Assembly (NCBI GenBank): GCA_947495125.1
Contig: CANLXL010000007.1
Span: 124,001 to 188,000 of the forward strand
Source of the DNA: an uncultured Flaviramulus sp.
GTDB taxonomy: Bacteria > Bacteroidota > Bacteroidia > Flavobacteriales > Flavobacteriaceae
Reading direction: 5' to 3'
DNA length: 64,000 nt
In this document: piece after piece, positions 19,309 through 28,234 of the stretch
Numbering within the stretch: the stretch's first letter is position 1
Layout: every line of letters starts with the position of its first letter
Notes under the pieces: generated by a model
Databases searched by the model: none
What the model was told of the DNA's origin: nothing
Seen by the model: the letters and a program-made list of their open reading frames with translations, nothing else
Made by a program: the position numbers and the translations under genes

Positions 19309-20247
19309 ATGTCATTTAGAAAAGATAAATTAATGGCATTATCAGGAGAAAACCTTGATAATAAAACTAAAAAAGGGTTACAGAATGTGTTCAATCGCGT
19401 ATTGAATTATGGGATGCAAGGTTTATGCTTTAGTCCATATGAAGAAGGACAAAAACCGGGAGATCAAATTTCTGAAGAACAGATTAGGCGGCGCATGGAA
19501 ATCATAAAACCTTATACGAAATGGATTCGATCCTTTTCGTGTACCGAAGGCAATGAACTAATTCCTGTTATAGCCAAAGAATTTGGTATCAAAACATTGG
19601 TAGGAGCCTGGTTAGGTGATGATGCAGAAATAAATGAAAAGGAAGTTGAAGGGCTCATTAAATTGGCTGATGAAGGTTATGTAGATATCGCGGCAGTGGG
19701 TAATGAGGTGATGTATCGCGGGGATCTTACCGAAGACGAATTATTGAAATTCATGGGTCGCGTTAAAAATGCATTACCCGATAATATTCCTATGGGATAC
19801 GTCGATGCTTATTATGAGTTTACACAACGTCCCCGAATAACAGAAGCTTGTGATGTGATATTAGCCAATTGTTATCCGTACTGGGAAGGGTGCAGTATAG
19901 AATATTCTTTAATTTATATGAAAGATATGTACAATCAAGCCGTGAAAGCAGCCAACGGAAAGAAAGTAATCATATCAGAAACCGGGTGGCCTAGTGAAGG
20001 TGAAGGGTTAAAGGGTGCTATCCCCTCCTATGAAAATGCCATAAAGTATTTTGTAAATACCCAGAAGTGGTCTAGTGAGGATGATATTGACATCTTTTAT
20101 TTTTCATCTTTTGATGAGTCATGGAAAGTAGGTGCAGAAGGTATTGTTGGAGCATATTGGGGATTGTGGGATAAAGATGAAAAAATAAAGTTCTCTGATA
20201 ATCAAATTGGAAAAAAAGGAAATAGGTTGTTTAATCTATTAAAGTAA
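19309..20247 (+). CDS. Cytoplasmic GH17 acting on laminari-oligosaccharides
   Basis: The 312-residue protein has no signal peptide. GH17 motifs are AVGNEVM (acid/base E133) and ISETGWPSEG (nucleophile E224), with ILANCYPYWEG and IFYFSSFDESW in later barrel strands. The compact size and lack of export signal fit an enzyme that trims imported beta-1,3-oligosaccharides beside the GH149 phosphorylase. Exo- or transglycosylating activity is possible and cannot be decided from sequence. It is the last gene of the locus, followed by a terminator 81 bases downstream. Confidence 0.9.
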   Translation: MSFRKDKLMALSGENLDNKTKKGLQNVFNRVLNYGMQGLCFSPYEEGQKPGDQISEEQIRRRMEIIKPYTKWIRSFSCTEGNELIPVIAKEFGIKTLVGAWLGDDAEINEKEVEGLIKLADEGYVDIAAVGNEVMYRGDLTEDELLKFMGRVKNALPDNIPMGYVDAYYEFTQRPRITEACDVILANCYPYWEGCSIEYSLIYMKDMYNQAVKAANGKKVIISETGWPSEGEGLKGAIPSYENAIKYFVNTQKWSSEDDIDIFYFSSFDESWKVGAEGIVGAYWGLWDKDEKIKFSDNQIGKKGNRLFNLLK

Positions 20248-20596
20248 CGGTGATGTAAGATTTAATTATGAAACGTATTTAAGATAATAAGTGACTAATT
20301 AATCCGATTTTTTGTTAAGTTGATTGCAATAGTGTGGTATTTTGCCACACTATTTTTTTATGTCAGATCATCCCTAATTCGGCAAAAAACGTATCGTTTA
20401 AGATGTGAAGATAAAAAAGAGGTCTTATTCGTAATTCTGCTTAAAAAGTTAGATTTGTCTAAAAAATACTACTATATATAACCTATTTTTATTTTATTTT
20501 ATAAAAAATGCAAATAAAGTATCACTAATGGTTGATTTATTGGTATACTTCAATGCTTTGTTATTATAATTTTATAATCTCCAAAATTAATTTTTT
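20248..20596. other. Intergenic boundary between the two loci
   Basis: This 349-bp AT-rich stretch separates the glucan locus from the sigma-factor gene. It contains the terminator at 20328-20359. The last 200 bases should carry the sigma-factor promoter, but I see no exact TAnnTTTG box; TATACTTC near 20541 is only a weak match. No coding frame is seen. Confidence 0.5.
20328..20359 (+). terminator. Rho-independent terminator closing the glucan locus
   Basis: AATAGTGTGG (20328-20337) pairs perfectly with CCACACTATT (20345-20354) around a 7-nt loop, followed by a T run. Confidence 0.9.
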
Positions 20597-21199
20597 TTGA
20601 AAAAATCCGAAATACATATAACCAAAGCATTGACTTCTCTCAAAAAAGGAGATAAAGAGGCTTTCAATATGGTGTTCCATGCATATCAAAAAAAGCTATA
20701 TTATTTTATATTCAAAATCACCAAATCTAAATATAATACAGAAGAAATTCTTCAGGCTGTATTTATAAAAGTTTGGGATACCCGAGAAAAAATAGATATT
20801 TCAAGATCGTTCGATGCCTTTATATTTACCATAGCCAAGAATTTAACATATAACCATTTAAGGGCCATCTCCAATAGGGAATCCTTAAGAAAGGAAGTTT
20901 GGCAAAATATTTCACATGTTTCTAAACAAACTGAAGATGAAATCATACTTTCCGACTACACCGATTTGGTTGATGATATTCTTTTAGGCATTCCAAAACA
21001 AAAACGCTCTATTTATATTCTATCTCGCGAAGAAGGTATGAGTAATCAAGAGATAGCAGACCTATTGGGGATTTCAGAAAAGACAGTTAAAAACCATTTG
21101 TGGAAGACTCTAAAGGTTATAAAAGAACAACTTATACCTCATATAAATACGTACTTGTTTACCTATGTTATAGCATGTCTTGCCTGGTTTAAATCGTAA
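20597..21199 (+). CDS. ECF-type RNA polymerase sigma factor
   Basis: The 200-residue protein has sigma-70 region 2 (about 18-85, including FHAYQKKLYYFIF and ILQAVFIKVWDTRE) and region 4 (about 125-180, with a helix-turn-helix SNQEIADLLGISEKTVKNH). The start is a TTG at 20597: an in-frame TAA at 20588 blocks any upstream start, and the first ATG (20669) would cut region 2. A hydrophobic tail (TYLFTYVIACLAW) is common in Bacteroidetes members. With the FecR-like gene at 21375 and an STN-bearing SusC at 22783 it forms a classic trans-envelope switch for the second locus. Confidence 0.9.
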   Translation: MKKSEIHITKALTSLKKGDKEAFNMVFHAYQKKLYYFIFKITKSKYNTEEILQAVFIKVWDTREKIDISRSFDAFIFTIAKNLTYNHLRAISNRESLRKEVWQNISHVSKQTEDEIILSDYTDLVDDILLGIPKQKRSIYILSREEGMSNQEIADLLGISEKTVKNHLWKTLKVIKEQLIPHINTYLFTYVIACLAWFKS

Positions 21200-21374
21200 A
21201 GATTTAAGAGGAAATTATGTCGTAATAAGCACCTTTTTTCTAAAGGAGGATCAAAGCGATTTTTCTCAGTGACTTTCTCCTACACCTAAGGGTGTTTTCT
21301 TTTTTTTCATAATCATTTGGGACTTTTATAGTTTTCATGTGTATTACTTATATACCTCCTACATCAAAACCGGA

Positions 21375-22613
21375 ATGAAAACACCAAAATATATAGAAGA
21401 TATTTTCCAAAAGTATGTGAATAACACGCTTACAAAAGACGAATTTAATACGTTTTTAGAGTTTGTTAGAAACCCTGAAACCAAAGAGAATGTAAAAGAA
21501 TTGTTTCAGCGGTATTGGAAAGACATGGATGTTTCAAAAAAGAATAGGGTTGAGAATGTAGGCTACGAACCCGAGTTTCTTTTTGAACAGATTTTAGACC
21601 AAATAGATGATGAAGGCAAAAAAAAAGATTCTAAAACAAATAGATCGGCCTTCGTTTTTAGAATAGCCGCGAGTGTGATTGTGCTTCTGGGAGTAAGCTT
21701 TTATTTTTACGAAAATGACTTTTTTCAAAATACGAAAGTGGTCTCATCACCAGTTGAGATAGATCCCAATAGTATTACGCTTACCTTAAGCGATGGAAAT
21801 ATGAAGGTCATTTCTGAAAATGGAGAAGAACAGATTTTGGATAAAGCAGGGAATGTTATAGGGACACAAGATGGAAATCAGATTAGCTATTCAGCCGCCG
21901 ATGAGCAAAATAATAAATCGGTGGAGGCTAATGAAAAATTAGTATATAATGAGCTGATCGTGCCTTACGGAAAACTTTTTGATATCGAATTGTCTGATGG
22001 GACACTCATAAAATTAAACGCCGGAACCTCCATAAAATATCCTGTGAAATTCCTTAAAGGATTAGAACGCAAAGTATTTTTAAAAGGAGAGGCCTATTTT
22101 GAAGTCGCTAAAGATAAAGAACACCCATTTATAGTGAATGCTAACGACATCAATGTTGAGGTTTTGGGGACTGAGTTTAACATGTCATATTATCCGGAAG
22201 ATGAAGATATTAGTACGGTTTTAGTAGAAGGCTCGGTTAAATTATTTGAAGAAACGGCACTGAGTAAGTCGAAGTCGGAAACGATACTTAAACCGGGACA
22301 TAAAGCAGCCTGGCATAAAAACAATAAAAAAATGGCTGTGGATAAAGTGGATACACAATTATATACAGCCTGGAAGGACGGTATTTTGTTGTTCAAAAGA
22401 TCACCTTACGACAATATCATTAAGAAACTGGAACGTCATTACGATGTGACTATCGAAAATCACTATCCGCTCTTGGCTACACAGGTCTATACGGCTACCT
22501 TTCGCAGCCAGGAAGAAACCATTGAAGATATATTGGAAGCGTTTAAAGAAGATACACCGTTTAAATATATTAAGGTGAATAAGGATAAAAAGATCATTAT
22601 TACAGAACCTTAG
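21375..22613 (+). CDS. FecR-type anti-sigma factor
   Basis: The ATG at 21375 is preferred over an in-frame ATG at 21339, which adds an atypical Tyr-rich leader. The 412-residue protein has a cytoplasmic sigma-binding part (1-90), one membrane helix (about 92-112), a periplasmic FecR domain (about 185-290, with VPYGKLFDIELSDGT and VFLKGEAYFEV) and a C-terminal DUF4974-like domain (about 340-410). It should hold the ECF sigma factor inactive until the partner SusC signals substrate through its STN domain. It lies between the sigma and susC genes, as expected. Confidence 0.92.
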   Translation: MKTPKYIEDIFQKYVNNTLTKDEFNTFLEFVRNPETKENVKELFQRYWKDMDVSKKNRVENVGYEPEFLFEQILDQIDDEGKKKDSKTNRSAFVFRIAASVIVLLGVSFYFYENDFFQNTKVVSSPVEIDPNSITLTLSDGNMKVISENGEEQILDKAGNVIGTQDGNQISYSAADEQNNKSVEANEKLVYNELIVPYGKLFDIELSDGTLIKLNAGTSIKYPVKFLKGLERKVFLKGEAYFEVAKDKEHPFIVNANDINVEVLGTEFNMSYYPEDEDISTVLVEGSVKLFEETALSKSKSETILKPGHKAAWHKNNKKMAVDKVDTQLYTAWKDGILLFKRSPYDNIIKKLERHYDVTIENHYPLLATQVYTATFRSQEETIEDILEAFKEDTPFKYIKVNKDKKIIITEP

Positions 22614-22690
22614 AAAAAACAGAAAACAAGATTAACCATTAAAACCCTCAGCCTATGTAGATCAATACACACTCACCACGACCACAAAAG

Positions 22691-22744
22691 CACTTTATAT
22701 AAAAAAATCGGAAAATGCGCGAACATTCCCCGATTAATAAAGTG
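22691..22744 (+). promoter_or_regulatory. Long interrupted hairpin in the leader of susC
   Basis: Three nested arms pair: CACTTTAT (22691-22698) with ATAAAGTG (22737-22744), AATCGG (22706-22711) with CCGATT (22730-22735), and AATG (22714-22717) with CATT (22724-22727), closed by a 6-nt loop. It ends 38 bases before the susC ATG. No T-run follows, so it is more likely an mRNA leader structure or regulator site than a terminator. Confidence 0.6.
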
Positions 22745-22782
22745 ATCTAAACTATGTTAAATCACAAAACCAAAACAAAAGT

Positions 22783-25700
22783 ATGAAAAAATTCAACTTT
22801 AGTAAGTTTTTGCACGCCGAAAACTTATTTAAATTCGATTTAAGAATGAGACTTACGACACTTTTACTGATAGTTTCGATATTTCAAATTCAAGCAACAG
22901 ACTCTTATTCGCAGAATACAAAAATTACTTTGAAACTCGATGACGTCACTATTGAAGATGTGTTTAAAAATATTGAAGCACAATCAGAGTTCACTTTTTT
23001 ATTCAATCATAAGAAAATTGATGTTGATAGAAAGGTGTCTCTGGATTTTACAAAGACACGTATTTCGGAAATTCTGGAATCCTTGTTTTTGAAAACCAAC
23101 ATCTATTTCAAGGTTCGGAAAAAGCAGATCATTTTAAAAACAGGGAAGAAAAAGAAACCCGTTCCAATAATAGAAGTTTCCGAAACTCAGCAGAGTACGA
23201 TTAATGGAAAGATTACCGATGCCAATGGCGTGCCACTACCAGGTGTAAACATATTGGTGGTTGGCACAAACACGGGTACACAAACCGATTTCGATGGAAA
23301 CTATACCATAGAGGCCAACGATGGTGATGTATTACGTTTTACCTATGTTGGTTATAAGGGTGTAGACCTTACTGTGGGTACTCAGGCCAATTATAATTTC
23401 CCATTGGTAGAGGATACGGCCGAATTAGATGAGGTTGTTGTTGTTGGATATAACTCTATTATCAAAAAGAAGATCACCTCTTCGGTTGCTACTATTGATA
23501 CTGAGGACCTCCAAGAAGTACCGGCAACGACATTAGGTGGTGCTATTGCAGGTCGATTGGCTGGTGTTACAATCACAACAAGTGGTGGTAGACCGGGTAG
23601 AGCAGCAGCAATAAATGTTAGGGGAGCTACAACCGGAGCGTTTGCCGGTGGAAGTGCACCATTATATGTTATAGACGGCATAATTTCTAATAAGGAACAG
23701 TTTGATAACCTGGATGTTAATGAGGTAGATGCAGTAACGGTATTAAAAGATGCCGCATCAACTTCTGCCTATGGAGCGAGAGCTTCAAATGGGGTAATCT
23801 TGGTAACAACCAAAACGGGAGAAGGAAAACCCAAAATTAATTTTACAACGTCCATTGGAACCACAAGTCCTGCTGTAAAGCCGGACTTTACTACAGCGTA
23901 TGAACATACTCAGTTAATTAATTCTTCTATTTTATGGAATAACCAAGATCCCGCCAGTAATGCAAATTATACCACACCTGAAGAACAGGAATATTTAAGA
24001 AGTCTTGGAGATAGAAGTTTTTTATCTGATTTTGAAAGAACGCCGGTTCTAAAGAGGCATGCTATTTCAGTTTCCGGAAGCGCCAAAAGTGTAAATTACT
24101 TTTTATCCGGTTCTTTAATAGATGAAGATGCTGCTTTTGATAATTTAGAATATGATAAATTAAATTTAAGAGCTAAAGTCGGGGTGGATATCTCAGAAGA
24201 TTTAAATATTTCGATGAATATAAGTACGTCTAAAGATGAAGATTTAGGCTTCTTTTGGCGTTGGAATGGCGGTGATGAGGATTTTGGAGATTTTTATAGA
24301 ACAGCATCAAGAGGAGGGCATTGGGGACCCTCAATAAATAATGGTTTATTTGTTGCTAATTTTAATGGTTGGAACGCTGGAAACTTAATTGATAATGGCG
24401 CCGGATACCAAACCAGAGAAAGCAGAATCACCAATACACTTTTAAAACTAGACTATAAAATACCTTTTCTTGAAGGCTTAAGTGCTGGTCTTTCGTATAA
24501 CTCTAACGTAAGAAGAGGACAAAATTTCCTTTTTAGACAATCTTTAATCGATTATACATTTGCCGCAGACCCTAATAATAGATTCATTTTAACAGATGAG
24601 GTTATTGGAACAAGAGTGCGTAATGATAGTGGTGCAGATTCCAATAGTGTTCAGGAAGATACATCTTTGGCAGAGTCTTATCAGCTTAATGCTAGAATAG
24701 ATTATAGCAATACGTTCGGGAACCATAGTGTTAATGTTTATGGTGTTTATGAGCAGTGGGAATTAGACTCCAGATTCTTTGGAGCTATTGGAAGAAATTA
24801 TCCAACAGATTTGGTGCCTACTTTGAATGCGACAGCCAGTGATGATGAAAGAGCGTTTGGAGCCCTTTCTGAGGAAGGCAGACAATCTATTATTGGTGAA
24901 TTAAACTATAGCTTTAAAGATAAGTACTTATTAACCTATTCATTCAGATATGATGGATCGGTACGATTTGCTGAAGGCAGGCGTTTTGGTTATTTCCCGG
25001 CGTTGTCGTTAGGTTGGATTGTTTCTGATGAAGATTTCTTCGCAGATAACTTAAGTTTCCTGGATTTCTTAAAGCTTAGGTTTTCGGTTGGTAAAACAGG
25101 TAATGATGATGTAGGAGCTGGGTTTCCATATATTCAAAGATATAATTTAGGAACCGGTGCTGTTTTAGGAACTAACGATATTATAACATCTAGTGTGTCT
25201 ATTGGAGCACAACCATCACCGTTAATTACCTGGGAGGAACAAACCACCTATAACTACGGAATCGATTTTAAAGCCTTTAATAACAGGTTGTCTACATCGA
25301 TCGACATATTTAAAAATGAAAAGAGAGGATTGTTTGGCTCTAGACAATTATTTATCCCGGAATCATCAGGTTTAACATTAAATCCTGAAAATTATGGAGG
25401 TATAGATATTACAGGTTTTGAGGTATTATCATCTTATAATACACAGGTCACTGAGGATTTGTCATTGGAGGCTGGATTTAACGTTGGTTATTCTAAAGGT
25501 GTTTATGCCAATATTGATGAACCGGAGTCTACACTACCACGTTTTAATAGAAATGGAAAAAGAATCGATAGAATACAAACCTTTATTGCAGACCGGATTA
25601 TTCGAACTCAGGAGGATTTAGATGCCATTTTGGCAAGTGGTTTTACCCAGTTTGGTAGAGCACCAAGAATAGGAGAAATATTATATCGAGATATTCGAGG

Positions 25701-26253
25701 AAACAGAGATGATGATCCTAATCAAAACACGCCCGATGGCATAATAGATGGATGGGATTCAGATTTTATTTCCGGAGCTCGCAATAATGCCCCTATAAAC
25801 TATGGTATTCGATTAAATTTAAGATATAAGAACTTTAGCTTATTTGCTTTTGCTCAAGGGCTCGCAGGACACCAAAGAATGGTTCCTGATAATGGTAGAT
25901 TTACCTTTGCTAATATTGGGGAGTCAGCGTGGTCAGATTGGAACGATTCATGGACACCTGATAATCCGAATGCTGCATATCCTGTATTTGGAGGTGATGA
26001 AGGGTGGAGATATAGAGCATCAACATTTTGGTTAAAGGATGCCGATTTCTTAAGAGTAAAGAATCTGAATTTATCTTATGATGTACCAAAAGATGTTATC
26101 GGTAAAGTAGGTATAAGTCGAGTGAATATATTCCTTAATGCTACAAATCCATTCATGATTTACAGTAAGATTAAAAATTTCGATCCGGAAACTAATGGAC
26201 AAGGAATTCCTGTTAACAGATCTTATAGTTTAGGACTTAATTTAACCTTTTAA
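22783..26253 (+). CDS. SusC-like TonB-dependent transducer with STN domain
   Basis: The 1156-residue outer-membrane receptor has a signal peptide, an STN/secretin-like domain (about 45-110, with TIEDVFKNIEAQSEFTF), a carboxypeptidase-D-like regulatory domain (about 138-210, with GKITDANGVPLPGVNI), a DEVVVVGYN stretch before the plug, the plug (about 230-345) and a large barrel. The STN domain is what lets such receptors talk to a FecR anti-sigma factor, and that pair is encoded immediately upstream. It should import glycan fragments captured by the SusD encoded 10 bases downstream. Confidence 0.95.
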   Translation: MKKFNFSKFLHAENLFKFDLRMRLTTLLLIVSIFQIQATDSYSQNTKITLKLDDVTIEDVFKNIEAQSEFTFLFNHKKIDVDRKVSLDFTKTRISEILESLFLKTNIYFKVRKKQIILKTGKKKKPVPIIEVSETQQSTINGKITDANGVPLPGVNILVVGTNTGTQTDFDGNYTIEANDGDVLRFTYVGYKGVDLTVGTQANYNFPLVEDTAELDEVVVVGYNSIIKKKITSSVATIDTEDLQEVPATTLGGAIAGRLAGVTITTSGGRPGRAAAINVRGATTGAFAGGSAPLYVIDGIISNKEQFDNLDVNEVDAVTVLKDAASTSAYGARASNGVILVTTKTGEGKPKINFTTSIGTTSPAVKPDFTTAYEHTQLINSSILWNNQDPASNANYTTPEEQEYLRSLGDRSFLSDFERTPVLKRHAISVSGSAKSVNYFLSGSLIDEDAAFDNLEYDKLNLRAKVGVDISEDLNISMNISTSKDEDLGFFWRWNGGDEDFGDFYRTASRGGHWGPSINNGLFVANFNGWNAGNLIDNGAGYQTRESRITNTLLKLDYKIPFLEGLSAGLSYNSNVRRGQNFLFRQSLIDYTFAADPNNRFILTDEVIGTRVRNDSGADSNSVQEDTSLAESYQLNARIDYSNTFGNHSVNVYGVYEQWELDSRFFGAIGRNYPTDLVPTLNATASDDERAFGALSEEGRQSIIGELNYSFKDKYLLTYSFRYDGSVRFAEGRRFGYFPALSLGWIVSDEDFFADNLSFLDFLKLRFSVGKTGNDDVGAGFPYIQRYNLGTGAVLGTNDIITSSVSIGAQPSPLITWEEQTTYNYGIDFKAFNNRLSTSIDIFKNEKRGLFGSRQLFIPESSGLTLNPENYGGIDITGFEVLSSYNTQVTEDLSLEAGFNVGYSKGVYANIDEPESTLPRFNRNGKRIDRIQTFIADRIIRTQEDLDAILASGFTQFGRAPRIGEILYRDIRGNRDDDPNQNTPDGIIDGWDSDFISGARNNAPINYGIRLNLRYKNFSLFAFAQGLAGHQRMVPDNGRFTFANIGESAWSDWNDSWTPDNPNAAYPVFGGDEGWRYRASTFWLKDADFLRVKNLNLSYDVPKDVIGKVGISRVNIFLNATNPFMIYSKIKNFDPETNGQGIPVNRSYSLGLNLTF

Positions 26254-26263
26254 AAAGAAAGTT

Positions 26264-28075
26264 ATGAAAAAAAGAACATATATAAATAAATGGAACCTAT
26301 TAATTGCATTTTGCGTTTTAGCCTTTGCTTCATGTAGTGATGTATTGGACAAAAAAGATTTGTCGGCAATTAATGAAGAAGATGTATGGGTTGACGAGGA
26401 TCTTACGGAAAGTTTCTTAAATGAAATTTATGACGATAACTTAGATGGATGGCCCATTAACGCTTCAGCTGCTTCTGATGATGCTAGTGGCCAGGGCGGA
26501 GCGATCTATGGCGAACTAACGGCCAATTCAAATGGTATATATGCCGGACTTTACAGAAATATAAAGGACATTAATTTATTTTTGGAAAAAGTTGGCGAAG
26601 GTGAATTAGTATCCAAAACCTTATTCATGGCACAAGCTCATTTTTTTAGAGCCAAGGCCTATTTCGATTTAGTCTCTACATATGGTGGTGTGCCATTGGT
26701 TCTAAAAGTTCCCGTACAAGGTGTGGACGAATTAGAAGTGCCAAGAAATAAAACCTCCGAGTGCATAACACAAATATTAAGTGATTTAGATATGGCTATA
26801 AATGGGTTGCCTAATGCTTATGATGATTCATCGTCAGATTATGGTCGAATCACAAAGGGTGCAGCTATGGCGTTTAAAGCTAAAGTTTTAATTACCTATG
26901 CCAGTGAGCAATTTGATCCTAATCAATCTGCGGGACGCTGGCAGGCAGCCTATGATGCCATTTCGGCAGCCAGAGCGAATTTAGAATCTAGTGGAAAAGG
27001 TTTGCACTCGGATTTTGAAAACCTATGGTTCGATGAAACCAATAGTAACCCTGAAGCGATAATAATAAGACGTTTTAATGTTGACCGAACTCAGAACAGA
27101 GACGCCGGTTGTCGTCCTTTTGTTGTTGGAACTAATGGAGAATCCTGGGATAAACCAACGATTAGCATATTGGAGGCCTTTCCAATGAAAGATGGTAAGG
27201 CTATAACAGATGGAACATCATCTTACGCTTACGATTCTGAGGCGTTTTGGTTAAACAGAGATCCGAGATTTGAGGCTACAATTGCTCATAATGGTGATCT
27301 GTGGGATTTAAATGATCCAGAACCGCAAAAGACCAGTGCACTACATTGGGCTTTTCAGGAAAGTCGTATTGAGGCACAGTCAGATTCTAGAATTTCGCCA
27401 TCCGCATTGTATTGTAGAAAAGCAGTAAACGTTTCTGTAGCCGGAGGAAATCCAACACTTTTAAATACCACAGATTGGATTGAAATGCGATTTACTGAAG
27501 TTTTATTATTTGTAGCCGAAGCTGCCAATGAAATTGGTAATATGTCGGAAGCTTATGATGCTTTAATAGCGATAAGACAACGTGCAGGTTTAGACGTCGG
27601 AGGAGATAATATGTATGGACTTCAGACCGGTATGGATCAGGATCAAATGCGTGATGCTATATTTTTAGAGCGTAGAATTGAGTTGGCTTATGAAGGTAAA
27701 AGATCTGCGGATTTAAGAAGACGCAGAATGTATAATACAATAAACGGAACTCATAGAAAAGGATATGTTATTGTAAGAACAGCAGCGTTCGACGCTTTAG
27801 ATCCTTCAGATGAAATTTTGGATGATAGAATTGCTTTAGAGACAGGTGTTTTAAACGGAAGTATAGATATAGACGACCCAACCGTTTACAATACATATTT
27901 TGATACGCAAGAGACAAGCCTCGAAAGGGATGGTAATACAACTGAAGATGGAACTCCAATTAATTATCAGGATAATTATTACTTCTTTGATTTACCACAA
28001 TCGGCTATAGATAAAAATCCAAGTTTAGTACAAACTGAAGGATGGCCGGGAGGATCATTTAATCCGCTGGATTAA
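26264..28075 (+). CDS. SusD-like glycan-binding lipoprotein
   Basis: The 603-residue protein has a lipoprotein signal ending FASC (Cys24). The N-terminal TPR-like half includes FRAKAYFDLVSTYGGVPLVL, and the C-terminal RagB/SusD region includes FLERRIELAYEGKRSADLRR. It forms the lid of the adjacent SusC and selects the imported glycan. A strong terminator follows, so sigma-dependent susCD transcription may be separable from the enzyme genes downstream. Confidence 0.95.
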   Translation: MKKRTYINKWNLLIAFCVLAFASCSDVLDKKDLSAINEEDVWVDEDLTESFLNEIYDDNLDGWPINASAASDDASGQGGAIYGELTANSNGIYAGLYRNIKDINLFLEKVGEGELVSKTLFMAQAHFFRAKAYFDLVSTYGGVPLVLKVPVQGVDELEVPRNKTSECITQILSDLDMAINGLPNAYDDSSSDYGRITKGAAMAFKAKVLITYASEQFDPNQSAGRWQAAYDAISAARANLESSGKGLHSDFENLWFDETNSNPEAIIIRRFNVDRTQNRDAGCRPFVVGTNGESWDKPTISILEAFPMKDGKAITDGTSSYAYDSEAFWLNRDPRFEATIAHNGDLWDLNDPEPQKTSALHWAFQESRIEAQSDSRISPSALYCRKAVNVSVAGGNPTLLNTTDWIEMRFTEVLLFVAEAANEIGNMSEAYDALIAIRQRAGLDVGGDNMYGLQTGMDQDQMRDAIFLERRIELAYEGKRSADLRRRRMYNTINGTHRKGYVIVRTAAFDALDPSDEILDDRIALETGVLNGSIDIDDPTVYNTYFDTQETSLERDGNTTEDGTPINYQDNYYFFDLPQSAIDKNPSLVQTEGWPGGSFNPLD

Positions 28076-28120
28076 GAAAGGAACATAATATAGTTTTTTT
28101 GAGTTTAAGCTAGTTAGTTT

Positions 28121-28155
28121 GAGAGGTCGTTTTTTAGTTTTAACGACCTCTCTTT
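28121..28155 (+). terminator. Terminator after susD
   Basis: GAGAGGTCGTT (28121-28131) pairs perfectly with AACGACCTCTC (28142-28152) around a 10-nt loop, followed by TTT. Confidence 0.8.
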
Positions 28156-28234
28156 AACATAATTATATGAGGGATTCTTTTATAAAATTGGAGCCCTGTT
28201 TTAAAATACGATTTTAAGAATTTAGAGTAATTTT

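Noticed and set aside
21282..21310. Possible terminator ACACC-TAAG-GGTGT between sigma and anti-sigma genes
   Set aside because: The stem has only 5 bp and the T tail is interrupted; it could reduce readthrough, but I cannot support it as a terminator.
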